From: Diprion similis
Lineage: Eukaryota; Arthropoda; Insecta; Hymenoptera; Diprionidae
NCBI RefSeq assembly: GCF_021155765.1
Contig: NC_060108.1
Span: 18,129,025 to 18,193,024, forward strand
Direction of reading: 5' to 3'
DNA: 64,000 nucleotides
This document shows, piece by piece, positions 10,210 to 22,500 of the stretch. A model generated the notes under the pieces. It was not told where the DNA came from. It saw only the letters and a program-made list of their open reading frames with translations, and ran no database searches. The first letter of the stretch is position 1. Each line of letters opens with the position of its first letter. Made by a program: the position numbers and the translations under genes.

Positions 10210-13200
10210 TTAATGGTAATTTAAATCTGGTAACGTGTTGACTCTAACAGCAGGATCACTAAGATAAGCGCACCAAGTGAAACCAGGTGGATATCCTGTA
10301 AAATTCGAAGAATGAGTTATAGTATGCCATTAGCCAAATTGATTTGTTACAATCTAGGATGCAATAACGTACAGTAAATTGGTCGAAACATATCCGAGAT
10401 GCCTTGTGTAGTGTTTGTGTCTGGCCAAAGGTGCAAACCTATTGGTGAAATGAATTAAACAGGCCCATTTCAAGCGCCTTCTTATTGTATTTAAAGTTAA
10501 TGTCAAGATGGCAGTTGTTAAATAATTCTGTTAGCGGAAAGGTGAATCAAATTAACTTTGTGAAAACTTATTCTAATTATTTGCCATATAACCAAAGCGG
10601 ACTGACATTACAATTAATAATTCAATACATGTTTATTATAGTCCCATTTCTAATACTTACAAAGTTGGTAATTGTGAACAAGCTGTATGCAGTTAATGTG
10701 TCTGAGAATCCGATAAAACTGCCACCTGTAATGTTTTTTGTCCAGCTGCGTGAAATTGTTATGTTAATATTAATCACAACGTTCTATTCATAACCCAACC
10801 AATTGTTAAAAAGTGTGCAAAGACTCCCTGTAAAAAGTGAAGTTTCTTTTTAATTATTGTCGTTTGTTCAATGCAACGACGGATGATCAGCAATTTAAAA
10901 AATGGTAAGCAGTGCAATGTCAATTATAATGCGTGCGATGAACACAGATTTTTTACCTCTGTTCGATATTCACTGTCTTACTGTATTACATGCTCAAATA
11001 GTAACAAATATTCACTCCTTTCCGCTCTCTACTTTCTGTTAGTAACTTGGGCATACAACCAATTTTAACTGAGCCCTTGTTTGAAAGTAGATAGTAAAAG
11101 CAGATGAATGATGGTTGAATAAACAAAAAAAATATAGTATTGAACAAATAATCGGTAATGAAGTAAGTAACTCGAAGATGACATCGATCTATATGAGGAA
11201 ATAAATGAGAAAAAAACGGAAATAAAATTGTATAATAAGTATTTAATACAGTTTATAACAAGGATACATAATATGTGTACATAAAAATATATCATTTGTT
11301 ACTTTAATAATTATATATCAAACGCTTTGCATTTGTTTTTGTTACCTCAGAATTTATAAATTCAATCCAGGTGATTTGTGTAACATTGAGTAAGAACTAT
11401 AGAACTCTAATCTAAGCTTGTTAATTATACTTCATTGGAAATGCTAAAATTAGCTAACCAAACTCAATAGGGACGGAGAATTGAAGTGTTACATGTTTAT
11501 TACCAAAGCCCCACTTTTCATGTACGTGTGATAAAAAACATATATCAATTCGTACAGTAGAAATGATCAATACCAATTCAATGATTCCCGAGAATGCTTT
11601 GCAACAATCAATCAAGGTAATGAATTTCAAATTCCTACTGTACAAATATTATAATTATTATTGTCTTTAAAAGACCGCTGAACTGATATTTGCTTCTTTA
11701 CTGCCATTTGATCAGCGTATAAAGTATAGTACGATTATGGTTTACATTATTCTCATTGCAAAGATGAGTTGAATGTGTTAAAACTTGCATTATACACATT
11801 GCTTTCCATAATAAGTAAATAAGTAAGTAAGTAAATCTGAATACTGCTATAATACATACAACATCGTTTATTCGATTTTCTAGCACCAATATTTATGAAG
11901 TATTGTGAACATGAGATTTTTTTCTATGAATACATAGATCAATTAGATTGCAAAGTCAGTCTTTTAAAATACCAAAGATCTACCACCAAAAAGCATGTTT
12001 AAAATAGCTGTTATATATACATATTTTGATTGAGCAATACTTGGATTTTATCACTTTTTTTCAATATTTCTGTAATAGTATAGTCCGCTTTCAACGCTGC
12101 CACTGATGGGTGTGTAGGAAAATAACTTTGATTCCAAGGAAAGCACTATAGCGCACGCATAGCGCAGGGCACTGTGTTAAGAGCCATAGGACTTAGCCAT
12201 TGGTGGGGGAAGCGTTTGAGTACGAAATAGGGAAAGAGGTACTATTGGAGAAGCGCACTAAATTAGATTAACGAAAAAATTTAAAATCCATAAATGAAAT
12301 ATCTTGATCACTACAAAGAACTATTCATCAAACTGCTCAAACAAAATAATCAATTATACACCACTTAAACTAGTATAATCGACATAGAATAGAGAATGGT
12401 ATTATGCAATGATGAAGCAATTTGATTTACTCTTCATGAATTTTTAAATCTTCAACTTTGAAATTTTCAACATTAGCCTTTGACTTGCCTCATTGTTGCA
12501 ATATTTCATTGAAGTGTGTTATCTGTCAAACTCCAACCAAAGTATAATGGGTTATTTACAGTGTGACTAAATAGCAGTGCGTACAGTTTTTATCGTCGCA
12601 ATGTGTGAAAATAAAAAATGGATGGAATAACAATAAAAATGTGCAACGTATAGTGCTATTTTGTGACAAATATGCCGAAGTGTGCTCTAGTGCAAAGTAT
12701 GTATTCTTCGTTGAATACTGAAAAATTTATAGCCATAATGAGATATTGAATAGGAACTTTTCAGATTCAAGCGTTTCAAAAAAAATTCTTTCATCCCATT
12801 AAGTACCTGTATTTTATACGGTTATGTATCAGAGTGCAATGTTTCATGTTACATTCAATGAGTGAATATTCGTCAGAAAGGTAACCATTGCGTCACATAT
12901 CTAACACAAGTATCTTACGATGTGAGAAATAACGTTTTCAGATCAGGTGTTTTCTAATCATTCTTCAAATCTCTTTACAATTATCGTTTCATTTAGTTAT
13001 AAAGTTAATACTGACCAACCGACCAATAAAACTAGGACATTTTCAGCACACATCTGTTTCAGAATGCAATTTGGAAAAATAAAGGTACGTTTGAAATTTC
13101 CACAGATCATACACTGCCCCTATCATTTGAAGCCATAATTTGGAATTGAAAAGAATCGACGTATGGTCAACTTGCCTTTGGGTTTGTATTTGAGGTGATC

Positions 13201-16200
13201 TTCTATAAACTGGCAGGGGCAGCGGGCGGAGACGCAGTGTCGTGGTGCGACCGATGTCCCCACAACAGTTCTATTTCGTTCCTGGGAATCTATAACCAGG
13301 TCAAGTCTGCGCCTTGCAAAGTGTCGCGCCCATCTAGACGCATATCTCAGCAGCAGCAACTCCGCCCGCTCCTACCAACACAGACCAGCACCGTTCAATA
13401 CCTTCTATTTACTTTTAGGTAATAAACATTAATTGTAAGTTTGTGCATAGCTGAATTTTTAGAAAACAGGTGATAGCAGCATACGGGATTAGTTTTTTTG
13501 GTTATGAATTTAGTAAAAACACCCAATCGACATACAAAATGGCCATGCAACTTCCCAGTATTGGTGAAATGTGTTTTATGTTGTCACTGCCATCAAAACT
13601 GCAGAATCTGTTGGCTCATCGTGACTTATTACAAGCGCCAAAAAAAGCAGTCAGATTGAGTAAATAAATAAGCAATCTGCAGTTGTTAAAAAACTAAAGC
13701 ACTAATAATAATTATTCAGCATTGTACAATTACATCTATATAATGTGGACAGTACTTCAACATTATTGACAATAATGCTAAATTTAGAATACAAAACACA
13801 GTGGTCAACAAAATTTGATGCTTCAGTAGAGAAAATTAATTAATTTATATAATGTATTCGAAAATATTCTTAAAATCTCAGAAAACAAATTTTTATTTGA
13901 AGATTTTTAAGAGTTGACTCAACTTCAAGAAGTGAAATGTAGCATGTAATGCAAGCAATTCAAAGAAACAACTTGTAACACGGAACGGTTGAGAGATGTA
14001 TAATTTAGTTGCAAAGTGATGCATATACTACAAATTTACAACATTTTTTATTGTATACTCCAAACCTCTTGCGTGTATAGATTTATTTGAAAAAATTTAT
14101 GTCTGCCACGTTTTTATGGAATGAATCATTGTTATTCAAAACATAAATACTTAATTGTGTTCGTGTATTCGAATAATACTGCATACAATAATACCACTTC
14201 ACATTCAAATGTTTGAAATTCAATACCTTCATGCATTTTATACTAGTACAAATATTGACTAACAATGCCAGATATTTTCTCAAAGGAAATTGAAAAAATA
14301 TTAACGTAAGTCGAAATTGACAGAACTTGATGTGATTATTTCAATATACATATGTTTGTTGAGTAATGACATATGTTATAAATATGATAAAAATACAGTT
14401 CTATCTTGGGTATTGTCGAACAATTAATTTTTTTTTATGTGATGTAAAGAGCAAAATAGGAAGAAGGTCGGAAATAGATTTGTGAAATTAAATTAGTATT
14501 ACATTATTTCTATACATTTCGAAAGTTTAACAGTATTGGAATGGATTTTCTTTTCAACCTGCAAATCCAAGTTTTAACTAGTACTTTCTTGCTGCTATGT
14601 GTTACGTAGATTAACATCAATCAACACGGTATTGCATATCTTATTCAGATCTATTTCAATCTGGGATTCACTCAACATTTTTACCATAATCTATGGCCTC
14701 CTATATGAATATTTTTTCCCACCATTGTTCTAAATTCTATAACTTGTTTCTGAAATAGCAATCAACCATTTCAACTTTATATAAAATGCAGATCCTCAAG
14801 ATGGACGATCTTTTCGAATCAACTTATAATGCAGACCAAAATAAAGGTAAACATATTTTGGCACGTCGTATCACAAAAAACTGATAAACTGTCATCAATA
14901 TAACCATTTCAAGACATAAATTTTGAGGTAGAAGCTAACATTTAAAAGACTCAGAACAGAAAATAACTGAATTGAATAATTACTAATTCCTTTTGATTAG
15001 AAATATAAAAACAAACTGTCCATGAGAATAACAATGTTAACATTGAGCTCTGGAGGAAAAACTATAATGCATCAAGTACATTTTGATCAATTGCTAGATC
15101 CCCCTATCCCTCAGAAACCCACTCCATGCAGGGCAGAAATCCCTACCCTGAATACGAGGCTTATTTCTTAACCATTCCTCAATATATTGACAAGGACATA
15201 AAGAGGATGCGGAATGACGTGGACATGAAGGGTTACCCCCCTCCTCCTCAACTGTCCAATCCAAACGTCGTCGCAAGTAGTCCTTAGCCCATCGTTGTAC
15301 GTACCGACAAAGTACTAGTTCGCCCTTTGCCTAATATATCATTTTAAGTAAAATAATTGTAATGACGTGATAAAATAAATAATATGATACGTGTGATCGG
15401 GTATTGATAAAATTTACATTGTAATACCACAAAGTAGGTCAAAGAATGAAGAGCAACTGTAGGATACTTTTAATTGGATACAAAAGTAAAACGAATAGTT
15501 TCATAAACGATATCTTATCAAATTGTTTTGAAATTCGTTTTAGGGCAATTATTTAGAACCGTATGGTAAATTTTCTTTTGTCAAATAATATGAGTTGTGG
15601 CATAATTTTCCCAAATCTTTCGAAAATTTTTGTTTGGTATTTTACTTCAGCTTTATTTAAAGCAGAATACAGTTGCCTTCCTGTTTCTTGACTCACCTCA
15701 TAAAATGTTACAATTAACAGAAAGATATGACAATAGTACAAATTCTAGTCCAGTTCTAGATGAGAAACTATTTACAAAGCTTTAACGAAATGTGGAAGCC
15801 ATAAAACTTAATATAGTTCCCGTTTTGAATTCAGGTGATTTAAAAATTTAGCTTTGAAAACATAATATTTTTTTGTATGACTATCAAAGACATCATCAGT
15901 TTTCTTGTTATTTCTGATTAATGCTCGATGCTAGTATTTGTGGATGGGATTGTAAACCAAATTTAATTTACTATTATAAATTGCCAAGCAACGAATATCA
16001 TTCAACACACTGTTTGACTCATCGTAGAAATTATGGAATTTATACTGACCTGTTTGCGTGATACTCTCGTAGTTGTGCTACCCTGTATAACGATATCACT
16101 GTCATCAATATCCATTCTTTGTTGCAGGTCCTGTCTACGTTTTGATTCAGCTGCCTCATCACCTCCTATGACTCTGCCTTCTCGCTCCTCCCTCTCAATT

Positions 16201-17647
16201 ACTTCTTGCAATTTTTTCTGAAAAAAATAGTAAGACTAAAATCGGCACTCAAGGGACTCGCTGGCAAGTACTGAACTAGCAAGGGACTTTTTTCAATGTG
16301 TTTTTCCGAAAAATCATCATTTCGAGCTTTCACAAAAAATAAGATTTCCGTTTTTCTCTTAAATCCAATTTCTCCTTGTTGTATACTTGTTTTATTACTT
16401 TATATCAATTGGTTATCAAGCTAATATGAGATACATTCTTTGTCCAGCAATGCTCTGTGAAATGGTTACAATATCAATCATGTTTTCGTTTTCATACTTA
16501 CAATGCAATCGGTCGTGTCAAAATAAATAAAACACAAGTTGACTTTATGGCATGATATTTTGCCACGGTCATCTAATCCCAGTAATATCTTGTGTCGCAA
16601 TAAATGGCGGTTGACTTGAGCCATACATTTTTCTAGATTATGGTTCAATTTTATCTTAACAAACATGCACAAAAATATTGCAGCTGCATTCAAGACTAGC
16701 CACATAACACCAAGACCGAACAAAGTCAATCCTGTTACTCCTGAGAATAACAATCCCAGTAATACTACAAAGGCAGTAAATATCCATAAAACGAGAATAC
16801 GTTTGTAGCATATGTTGTACATATTGAATCGAACATCGTTCACAAGTACTCCCATTATATACACATAATCTTCTACTGTAAGCTGAAAAATGAAATATTT
16901 AATTAATGAGTTTTATGAAACACTTTGTGAATAACTTTGTGAATACTGTGAATAATTCACAAGTAATGCATTCATGACTATTACTCTGAATAATAATATG
17001 TTATAGTGATGAGTTGAACTTACGGTTAAACCCTGAGCCATTAATTCTTCAGGAACCAACTCTGGTCGAAATTTAGCGGGTGTAATCCAAGGCCATCTTG
17101 TGTTAACCGGTAAAAGTGTGACAATTGTGTCCCCATTGGCAAAGCCCTGCCTAATGTTACCAATCGGCGTGCTAATAACGTTATTAGTGCTTGGTCTCCC
17201 ATTCGAAGTATCCCGAAGGTCAATTGTTTTCAAAGAAGCACTTTTTGGATCCGACACTCTAATATCAGATGGTAAATTTAGGTCAGGTCCTTCTGAGGAT
17301 ATAGATCTGTTTAGACCAGATCTATCTAGATTAATATGAACTGATTCGGTGGCTATTACTGCACCACTGTATTCATCGTTCGACTTGTTTCGTGCACCTT
17401 CGACCACTTCTTCAGAGTTAACTATTTTCTCAACATTCACAGCTACCGTGTCTGGTCTCATTACCACAGGATTATTTTCATTTGATTTTTCTACCTTCTC
17501 GGGTGGTTTTAAACGTGCTGGCGTTTCTGGTGGAGTTTCATCATCAAATTGGACCCAATTCTTAGTCTTGTCCCGTACATCCCCAGATGAATTCGGTGAC
17601 TTGGATGTTCGCACATCGTCGGTTGTGTCTTGAGACAGCGAGCTCAT
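10210..17647 (-). CDS. TMEM268: TMEM268-like transmembrane protein with duplicated penultimate exon
   Basis: Exons: 17024-17647 (ATG at 17647), 16502-16882, 16050-16217, then one of two alternatives (B 15147-15330 or A 13176-13371), then 10210-10295 (TAA). Phases agree; the product is 480 (B) or 484 (A) residues. The first 208 residues are polar and look disordered. Exon 2 gives LTVEDYVYIMGVLV, two membrane helices (about 238-256 and 260-282), then LLRHKILLGL and FIYFDTTDCI. These match the vertebrate TMEM268 core of paired helices followed by a cytosolic LLRHxxLLG...FVYFD stretch. Exon 3 is charged (KKLQEVIEREERE). The alternative exon carries LLLRYASRWAR or LVLCRYVQRWAK, then CPCQ(F/Y)IE, matching CPCQLIEAYI in human TMEM268. 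The last exon encodes YPPGFTWCAYLSDPAV. TMEM268's molecular role is poorly defined. Confidence 0.85.
10296..13062. other. TMEM268-like last intron, mostly AT-rich, no exon recognised
   Basis: Apart from the (AAGT)n tract at 11813-11836, no exon or mobile element was recognised. A patch around 12105-12240 is more GC-rich and could be the promoter of the small plus-strand gene downstream. A plausible donor (CAAA|GTATGT) at 12696/12697 could end an untranslated first exon of that gene. Confidence 0.35.
11813..11836. repeat. (AAGT)n microsatellite
   Basis: About six tandem AAGT/AAAT units. Seen directly. Confidence 0.7.
13064..13667 (+). CDS. Small unrecognised protein, two exons, nested in TMEM268-like intron
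   Basis: Exon 1 contributes 13064-13084 (ATG, seven codons) behind an acceptor TGTTTCAG at 13055-13062, and ends AAAG|GTACGT. Exon 2 is 13470-13667 behind AAAACAG. The phase-0 join gives 72 residues beginning MQFGKIKVIAAYGISFFGYE and ending KKAVRLSK. A short hydrophobic stretch (VIAAYGISFFGY, residues 8-19) sits near a basic N-terminus, so mitochondrial or membrane targeting is possible. The rest reads like protein (PSIGEMCFMLSLPSKLQ) rather than chance ORF. I do not recognise the family. An AATAAA overlaps the stop codon (13663-13668). The intron of this gene encloses TMEM268-like exon A on the opposite strand. Real coding status is an inference. Confidence 0.45.
13176..13371 (-). other. TMEM268-like alternative exon A (GC donor)
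   Basis: The acceptor is GTTGGTAG and the exon is 196 bp, phase 0 in and phase 1 out. The donor is AAAG|GCAAGT, a consensus GC-AG type. It encodes ERAELLLLRYASRWAR...RCPCQFIEDHLKYKPK. It is visibly more GC-rich in codon use than exon B. If the GC donor is skipped, the frame runs 17 codons further to a TGA (13125-13123), giving a different C-terminus, so a terminal-exon use is also possible. Confidence 0.75.
13668..15146. other. Intron between TMEM268-like exons A and B, nothing firm
   Basis: AT-rich. The only exon-like piece is a short plus-strand frame near 14789-14846 ending in AAAG|GTAAAC, for which no partner exon was found. Confidence 0.35.
15147..15330 (-). other. TMEM268-like alternative exon B (GT donor)
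   Basis: The acceptor is ATATTAG and the exon is 184 bp, phase 0 in and phase 1 out. The donor is CAGG|GTAGGG. It encodes AKGELVLCRYVQRWAKDYLR, then a CPCQYIEEWLRNKPR tail. It is clearly homologous to exon A (GEL/AEL, RY..RWA, RRRLD, CPCQ.IE, KP), so the pair arose by exon duplication. Because of the phases, including both would shift the frame. Confidence 0.78.
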
Positions 17648-19575
17648 TTTTTCTGGATGAGCAAGAGTTTGGTGTTAAATTGAGAATTCGTTAACATTAA
17701 TGATAACTAAAGTTTGTTATCACTTTGAAACAATTAAAAACATAAGTGAAAATGACGAAAAAATAATTATATTCAACACTGCAAACATTAAAAAATAATT
17801 TTCTTTCATATTTCTACAATATAATTACCGAGTTTAAAGATACGAGTGCACAAAAGAATTCGGAGAAACCATTTCGTAATGCCTTTTTACTCAAACTGTG
17901 CGTACGTAACAAAAATTCTAATGACTTACGTGATGTTGGTATTGTTGTGAAAATTATACTGGCAGTGAGTGAAATGTTGTAAATCCTTTGACGTGTGGGT
18001 GTGACACGATACGTACATTTATTATATTGCGCATTGAATCTTATAAGAATACTTGAGCAGGTAATAAACAATTGCCGGAAAATGGTTACGATTGACAATT
18101 GTTTACCTACTTGACGCTTCGATAGGCGAGCCCAAATTAGCGCGTTTAGTGGCAAAGTGTGAATAAAACAGCGGACCGCATTCGCTTACCTGATACGCGA
18201 CGTGAACCGTTCGACTCGAGTATCCCATACTATAGAGAGTCTAGAACCTGGCTAGGCCAGGTGACCCAGGTGAGGGTATGCGCAGGGGGGACACCGACGT
18301 CAGGATACGTTCCCTGCAAGTCCCCTGCTGCCTGATACGCTCTTTGGTGCGTATGTACACGTGGAATCGCTTATACATCCATACAGCATATGTATATTAG
18401 TGTACAACTTGTACATGTATGGCACGTCACCTGACAATCCCTTCCAACCTGAGCCTAATTTCAGGTGCATTTTCAATTGGCGTCGTATACTAATAAAAGA
18501 AAATTAAAAGTTGGAGGCTAGAGTTACGTTGTTCATGATCGGAATGAAAAAATGGAAGAAAATGTTTCGGCACTTGTCCTCATACAGATGAATGTAGTCT
18601 ACAGGTAGAAGAAAAAATGGAGATTTTTAGATTGTACGGAAGTGAAAGAATTGTCTGTGGAGTAATGTCTAAATTCGGAAAATACGAAGTTGCGGGGATG
18701 CAAATTCGTAGAAAACAGTGGCTTTTAGTTGTTCATGAAGTACATTTGCAAGCGAACAGAATGGACCCTTCGCCAAAAGTATTATTCTCATTACCAGCAA
18801 TTTCGAATCTCATTAGGGTCGCGAAAAGTGGATATTAGACCGATTAAACGTGAATCCGTTGTCTAGAATAATTGCAGTACACTATGTTGCAGCGCTGATT
18901 TTGGCACTGGCCGAGTGGCCGGATAGGGAAGTAAATTTCCATCGCTCTACCTTTTCGTAATTCCATGGTAATTTTTGCTCGTAGCAGCTTAGCAGGTATT
19001 TTTTAGTTGTTTTCGGAACCCCACGAAGCTAAAGGCTCCTAGCGGGTAGCGGTCAGATGTGAGGTTTCAACCAATAACTAAAAAAATTAGTAACAAGCTG
19101 GTTCGTTGAAAGTTGAATTACAAGTCAAATGGATAAGTTACAGAAAGAATCAATGAAACATTGTCGCACTTCCTTTATAAGTGTTTAATTTACGTTCTTC
19201 CTTTCTAAAGTAACGACACTATCACATTGTGGTGTGTAGTAGAGGTACGGTCTAGTTTGTAATCAACTTCCGAAAAGTTTCTCAACTTCTGTCAATTTTC
19301 AAGCTAAACTGTACACATCTAGAAATATATGAGAAATTTAATAAAATCTTGGGCTGAAGCAATAGTAATTTTTAATGGGTTATTTAACCTCTATAACTTT
19401 TCACCTTCTTTTTTATGGAAATTGTGAAAATAAATGTGTTGAAATGGTTAGAAAATGACAATAATCAGTGAACAACGAAAACAGAGAGAAATAATTTGGG
19501 TCTTGGACAGCCCTGTGATATAGATGCAGTACTTGTCCTATATTTAAACCTGATTAATGCTTGATGATATTTCAG
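17648..19575. other. Divergent intergenic region, TMEM268-like / SAP130
   Basis: The TMEM268-like gene (minus) and SAP130 (plus) point away from each other. A GC-richer patch at about 18170-18360 contains a small perfect dyad (CCTGGC-TAG-GCCAGG near 18247-18261) and is the best promoter candidate. SAP130's first coding exon opens at an acceptor (TTTCAG at 19570-19575), so at least one 5' exon should lie in this interval. I could not place it. Short ORFs here have no family support. Confidence 0.4.
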
Positions 19576-19586
19576 CCAAAAAAGCA

Positions 19587-22500
19587 ATGAACCCTAATAT
19601 GAATCCCTTGGATAGTAGTGGCGTCGAAAAGAGGCCACCGGAGGTCAGCCAAACTTTACAAAATATAACTGCGATTCAGAATACTCAAAACATTGCTCCG
19701 AGTAGTGTTCCAAGTATTCAGCCTCAGCAGACAATTGTTGGTACATCATCTGCACTTCTTGGAAAATCTGTATCTCTGGATCTTAATCCAAAACTGTCTT
19801 TGATGAAACCTCTCAGTCAACCTGGAAATGTATCAACAGAACAGAGCAAAATTACTGCAACGGTGATGTGAAAACTAATTTATACTAAAGAATATTTCTG
19901 TTTGTATATGATATGGTCTTGCTCATTTTAATCAACTAGTATGAATCATTGGCTTTCACCTTACAAAAAGTTTCCAGTATTATTGGGACAAATTATTTTG
20001 TCAATATTGCTTTTAATGTTTCCATCTATGAAAATGTGAATATCTGATAATGAGATATTTATAAATGAATTGTAAGTCCCCAGTAGCAAAGAATTTAGCA
20101 AAAAAATAATCATTATTCTCACAATGGTTGATTCAGGTTGGAATGCAAGCATATTTGAATAAAAAGATCTGCCAAAGATCGTATACATAATTTTACAAAA
20201 TCTAATTCAAGATGTAATAATTGCCTACATATTGCATGTTATTGATAATAGATGAAAAAATTTGTTGAGTTTACTTGAATATTGTCAGATATTGAAACCC
20301 ATCATTCAATAATTTTTTACTCAAATTTCTAGTATAAATCCAACGTGAATACAGATAAATTCAAAATACTAGATTTATTGACTGGCATTTCAACATCTTC
20401 CTATTACAGTTATGTCCTGTTGGTTCAACGGTAAGGATAATATCTCCCGGGATGTTAAACAGTGTGGAAAGGCAGAGGGACCAACCTCAGCAGACACCAC
20501 AAATCGTTTCAAGCATACCTGCAACTTATCATGTGCCTCGAGGTCCAGCTGCAGTGGCTAACATTTCGGCTCCTAGATCTACGGTTGCTACTCCAATTGT
20601 TAGAGCAAGTACTAGTCAGCCGGTACCGATCTCAAGGCCTGGGTATGCACTTTTTGTCATTTTAAGTCAATAGGGCAAGTCTTTAATTGTTTGTTATTTT
20701 TTTTATCCTAGCTCAAACCATGCAAGTAGCAAATTGGATAATTTCCAATTTAAATGTTTTGTGTAAACTCCATTTTGCTCCATTTGAGAATGAATTCTGT
20801 TTAAACTCATTTTTATTAAATTCAGTTCCAATAATGGATGTAAATATGAATTCTTTATATTGTTGTTGTTGTGGTTGTTACTGTTTATTATTTTCCTGAT
20901 AATAGTCCAAATACAACATCGTCGAGCACACAGTGGCAGCCAAAAGCGACGTCTGTTGTATACGCTACACAGCCTCAACGACACATTGCCCCAGCTGTGA
21001 GTAGAGTTACGAAACCTGTGACTCCTGTGTATTCAAGCCAGCAAACTAGACTAATAACACCTCCGTCTGGGAGGCCAGTACAGGCTACTGTAGTTACGGG
21101 AGTTTCCTCTGCACCAGCTCGATTGGTTGCACCAGTATTACAAAGTAGTAGTACTATTACTCGAATACCAGTTACCCAGTCGAGACTGCCAATACCGCAG
21201 ATCAACCTGACCCCACAGCTTGGAAGATCCTTGGCTCAAACGATCCCGGTATTTCTAGTTTTATAGATCTTATCACCTCAGTCAGTTGGTTTTTACTTTG
21301 AATTCGCAAATAATATTGTTAGAAAAATGGATAAACTATAAATTCAGTTTTATTAGTGCTCAAAAGATTTGAAAGCGTTGCATATACAATCAACTCATTG
21401 TTGATTTCAGACAAATCAAACGAGCAGGCCATTAACCACTCCTGGCACAGTCAATCGAATGACTGTATCTGCACCTGTGATGTCTACTACTAGTAGAATA
21501 GCTACAACTGGATCAATTCAACCAAATGTTGGGAGACAATTGGCAATCAATACAGGTGTGAGCACACAAAGTGGAACCGTTAGTCGTATAGTGATTCCTC
21601 AACAACAGGTCAGTTTTTTAACCGATTTTACAATACCTTATGGTTATAAATAACAAATATCTTTTCTCAAAAATCTTACTGTTTTCGTGATATATAATTT
21701 TCTCTTAATGCCGCATTTAATTTCTGCATCCTCGCTAACTATAAAAACTCACTGTTAATTATGCGAAGATATTCCATTCTCATTGAATATATTTTATTCC
21801 ATCTATTAGGTCCAGCAACAGCAACAACAACATCAGCAACAACAACAGCCGCAACAGCCGCAACAATGCTCGCCTCGTGTTGTTCAAACAGTAACTTCCC
21901 TTCCAAACATTGGTGCAGTTGCTCGTGTCATTACGACAACAGCAAATGTCTCTGGTATACCGAGAGGTACCCAGCAAAATTCTCCATCTGTTGCTCGGAT
22001 ATCTGGAAACGTTATGCCTCTGCACCCTCTGCCAATGTCTTCAACAAGAGTTATGCCGGCTGTTGTGAAGACTACTCAACCAACAGCATTATCTCAAACT
22101 GTTCAGCTTAAAACTTCCACCCAACAACCTGGGCTAAGAGTTTCAACAAACACACCAATCACTGGGTCCGGTGCGACGCAATCTGTTCAAGGTCAATACT
22201 TGCACTCCCCACAATCCACTACTTATTACTCATTTGAAGCTTCTGGTAAGTGTGTAGTTGATTGAGTTGGATTTCAGGGCGCGTGAAATGGATTCTGATT
22301 TCAAGTTGTTTGGTTCATATGATGTACTTTATATGCAACTGTAGGTTGTATATCAGTAAGCCATTTGCTTAAAGATATTACAAGTAACATATGGTGTTTA
22401 TTGAAATTCTAAAGCACTGAAAAATTAGGGATCACAAGAATTTATTATAATGAAGATATTATTGGATTGTTTCTGTTATGTTCGTAGGTGCATATCCTCA

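Noticed and set aside
14789-14846. Plus-strand exon-like frame (MDDLFESTYNADQNK) with donor GTAAAC
   Set aside because: It reads like a first coding exon, but I found no partner exon with an acceptor in the right phase nearby, and no family match.
15553-15741. Minus-strand frame (EVSQETGRQLYSALNKAEVKY...) in a TMEM268-like intron
   Set aside because: A candidate 48-bp exon ending TATGAG|GTGAGT is possible, but the exons on each side already join in phase and match the family without it.
18617-18838. 73-residue plus-strand ORF upstream of SAP130
   Set aside because: It is not SAP130-like, has no start context or partner exon, and is best treated as chance.
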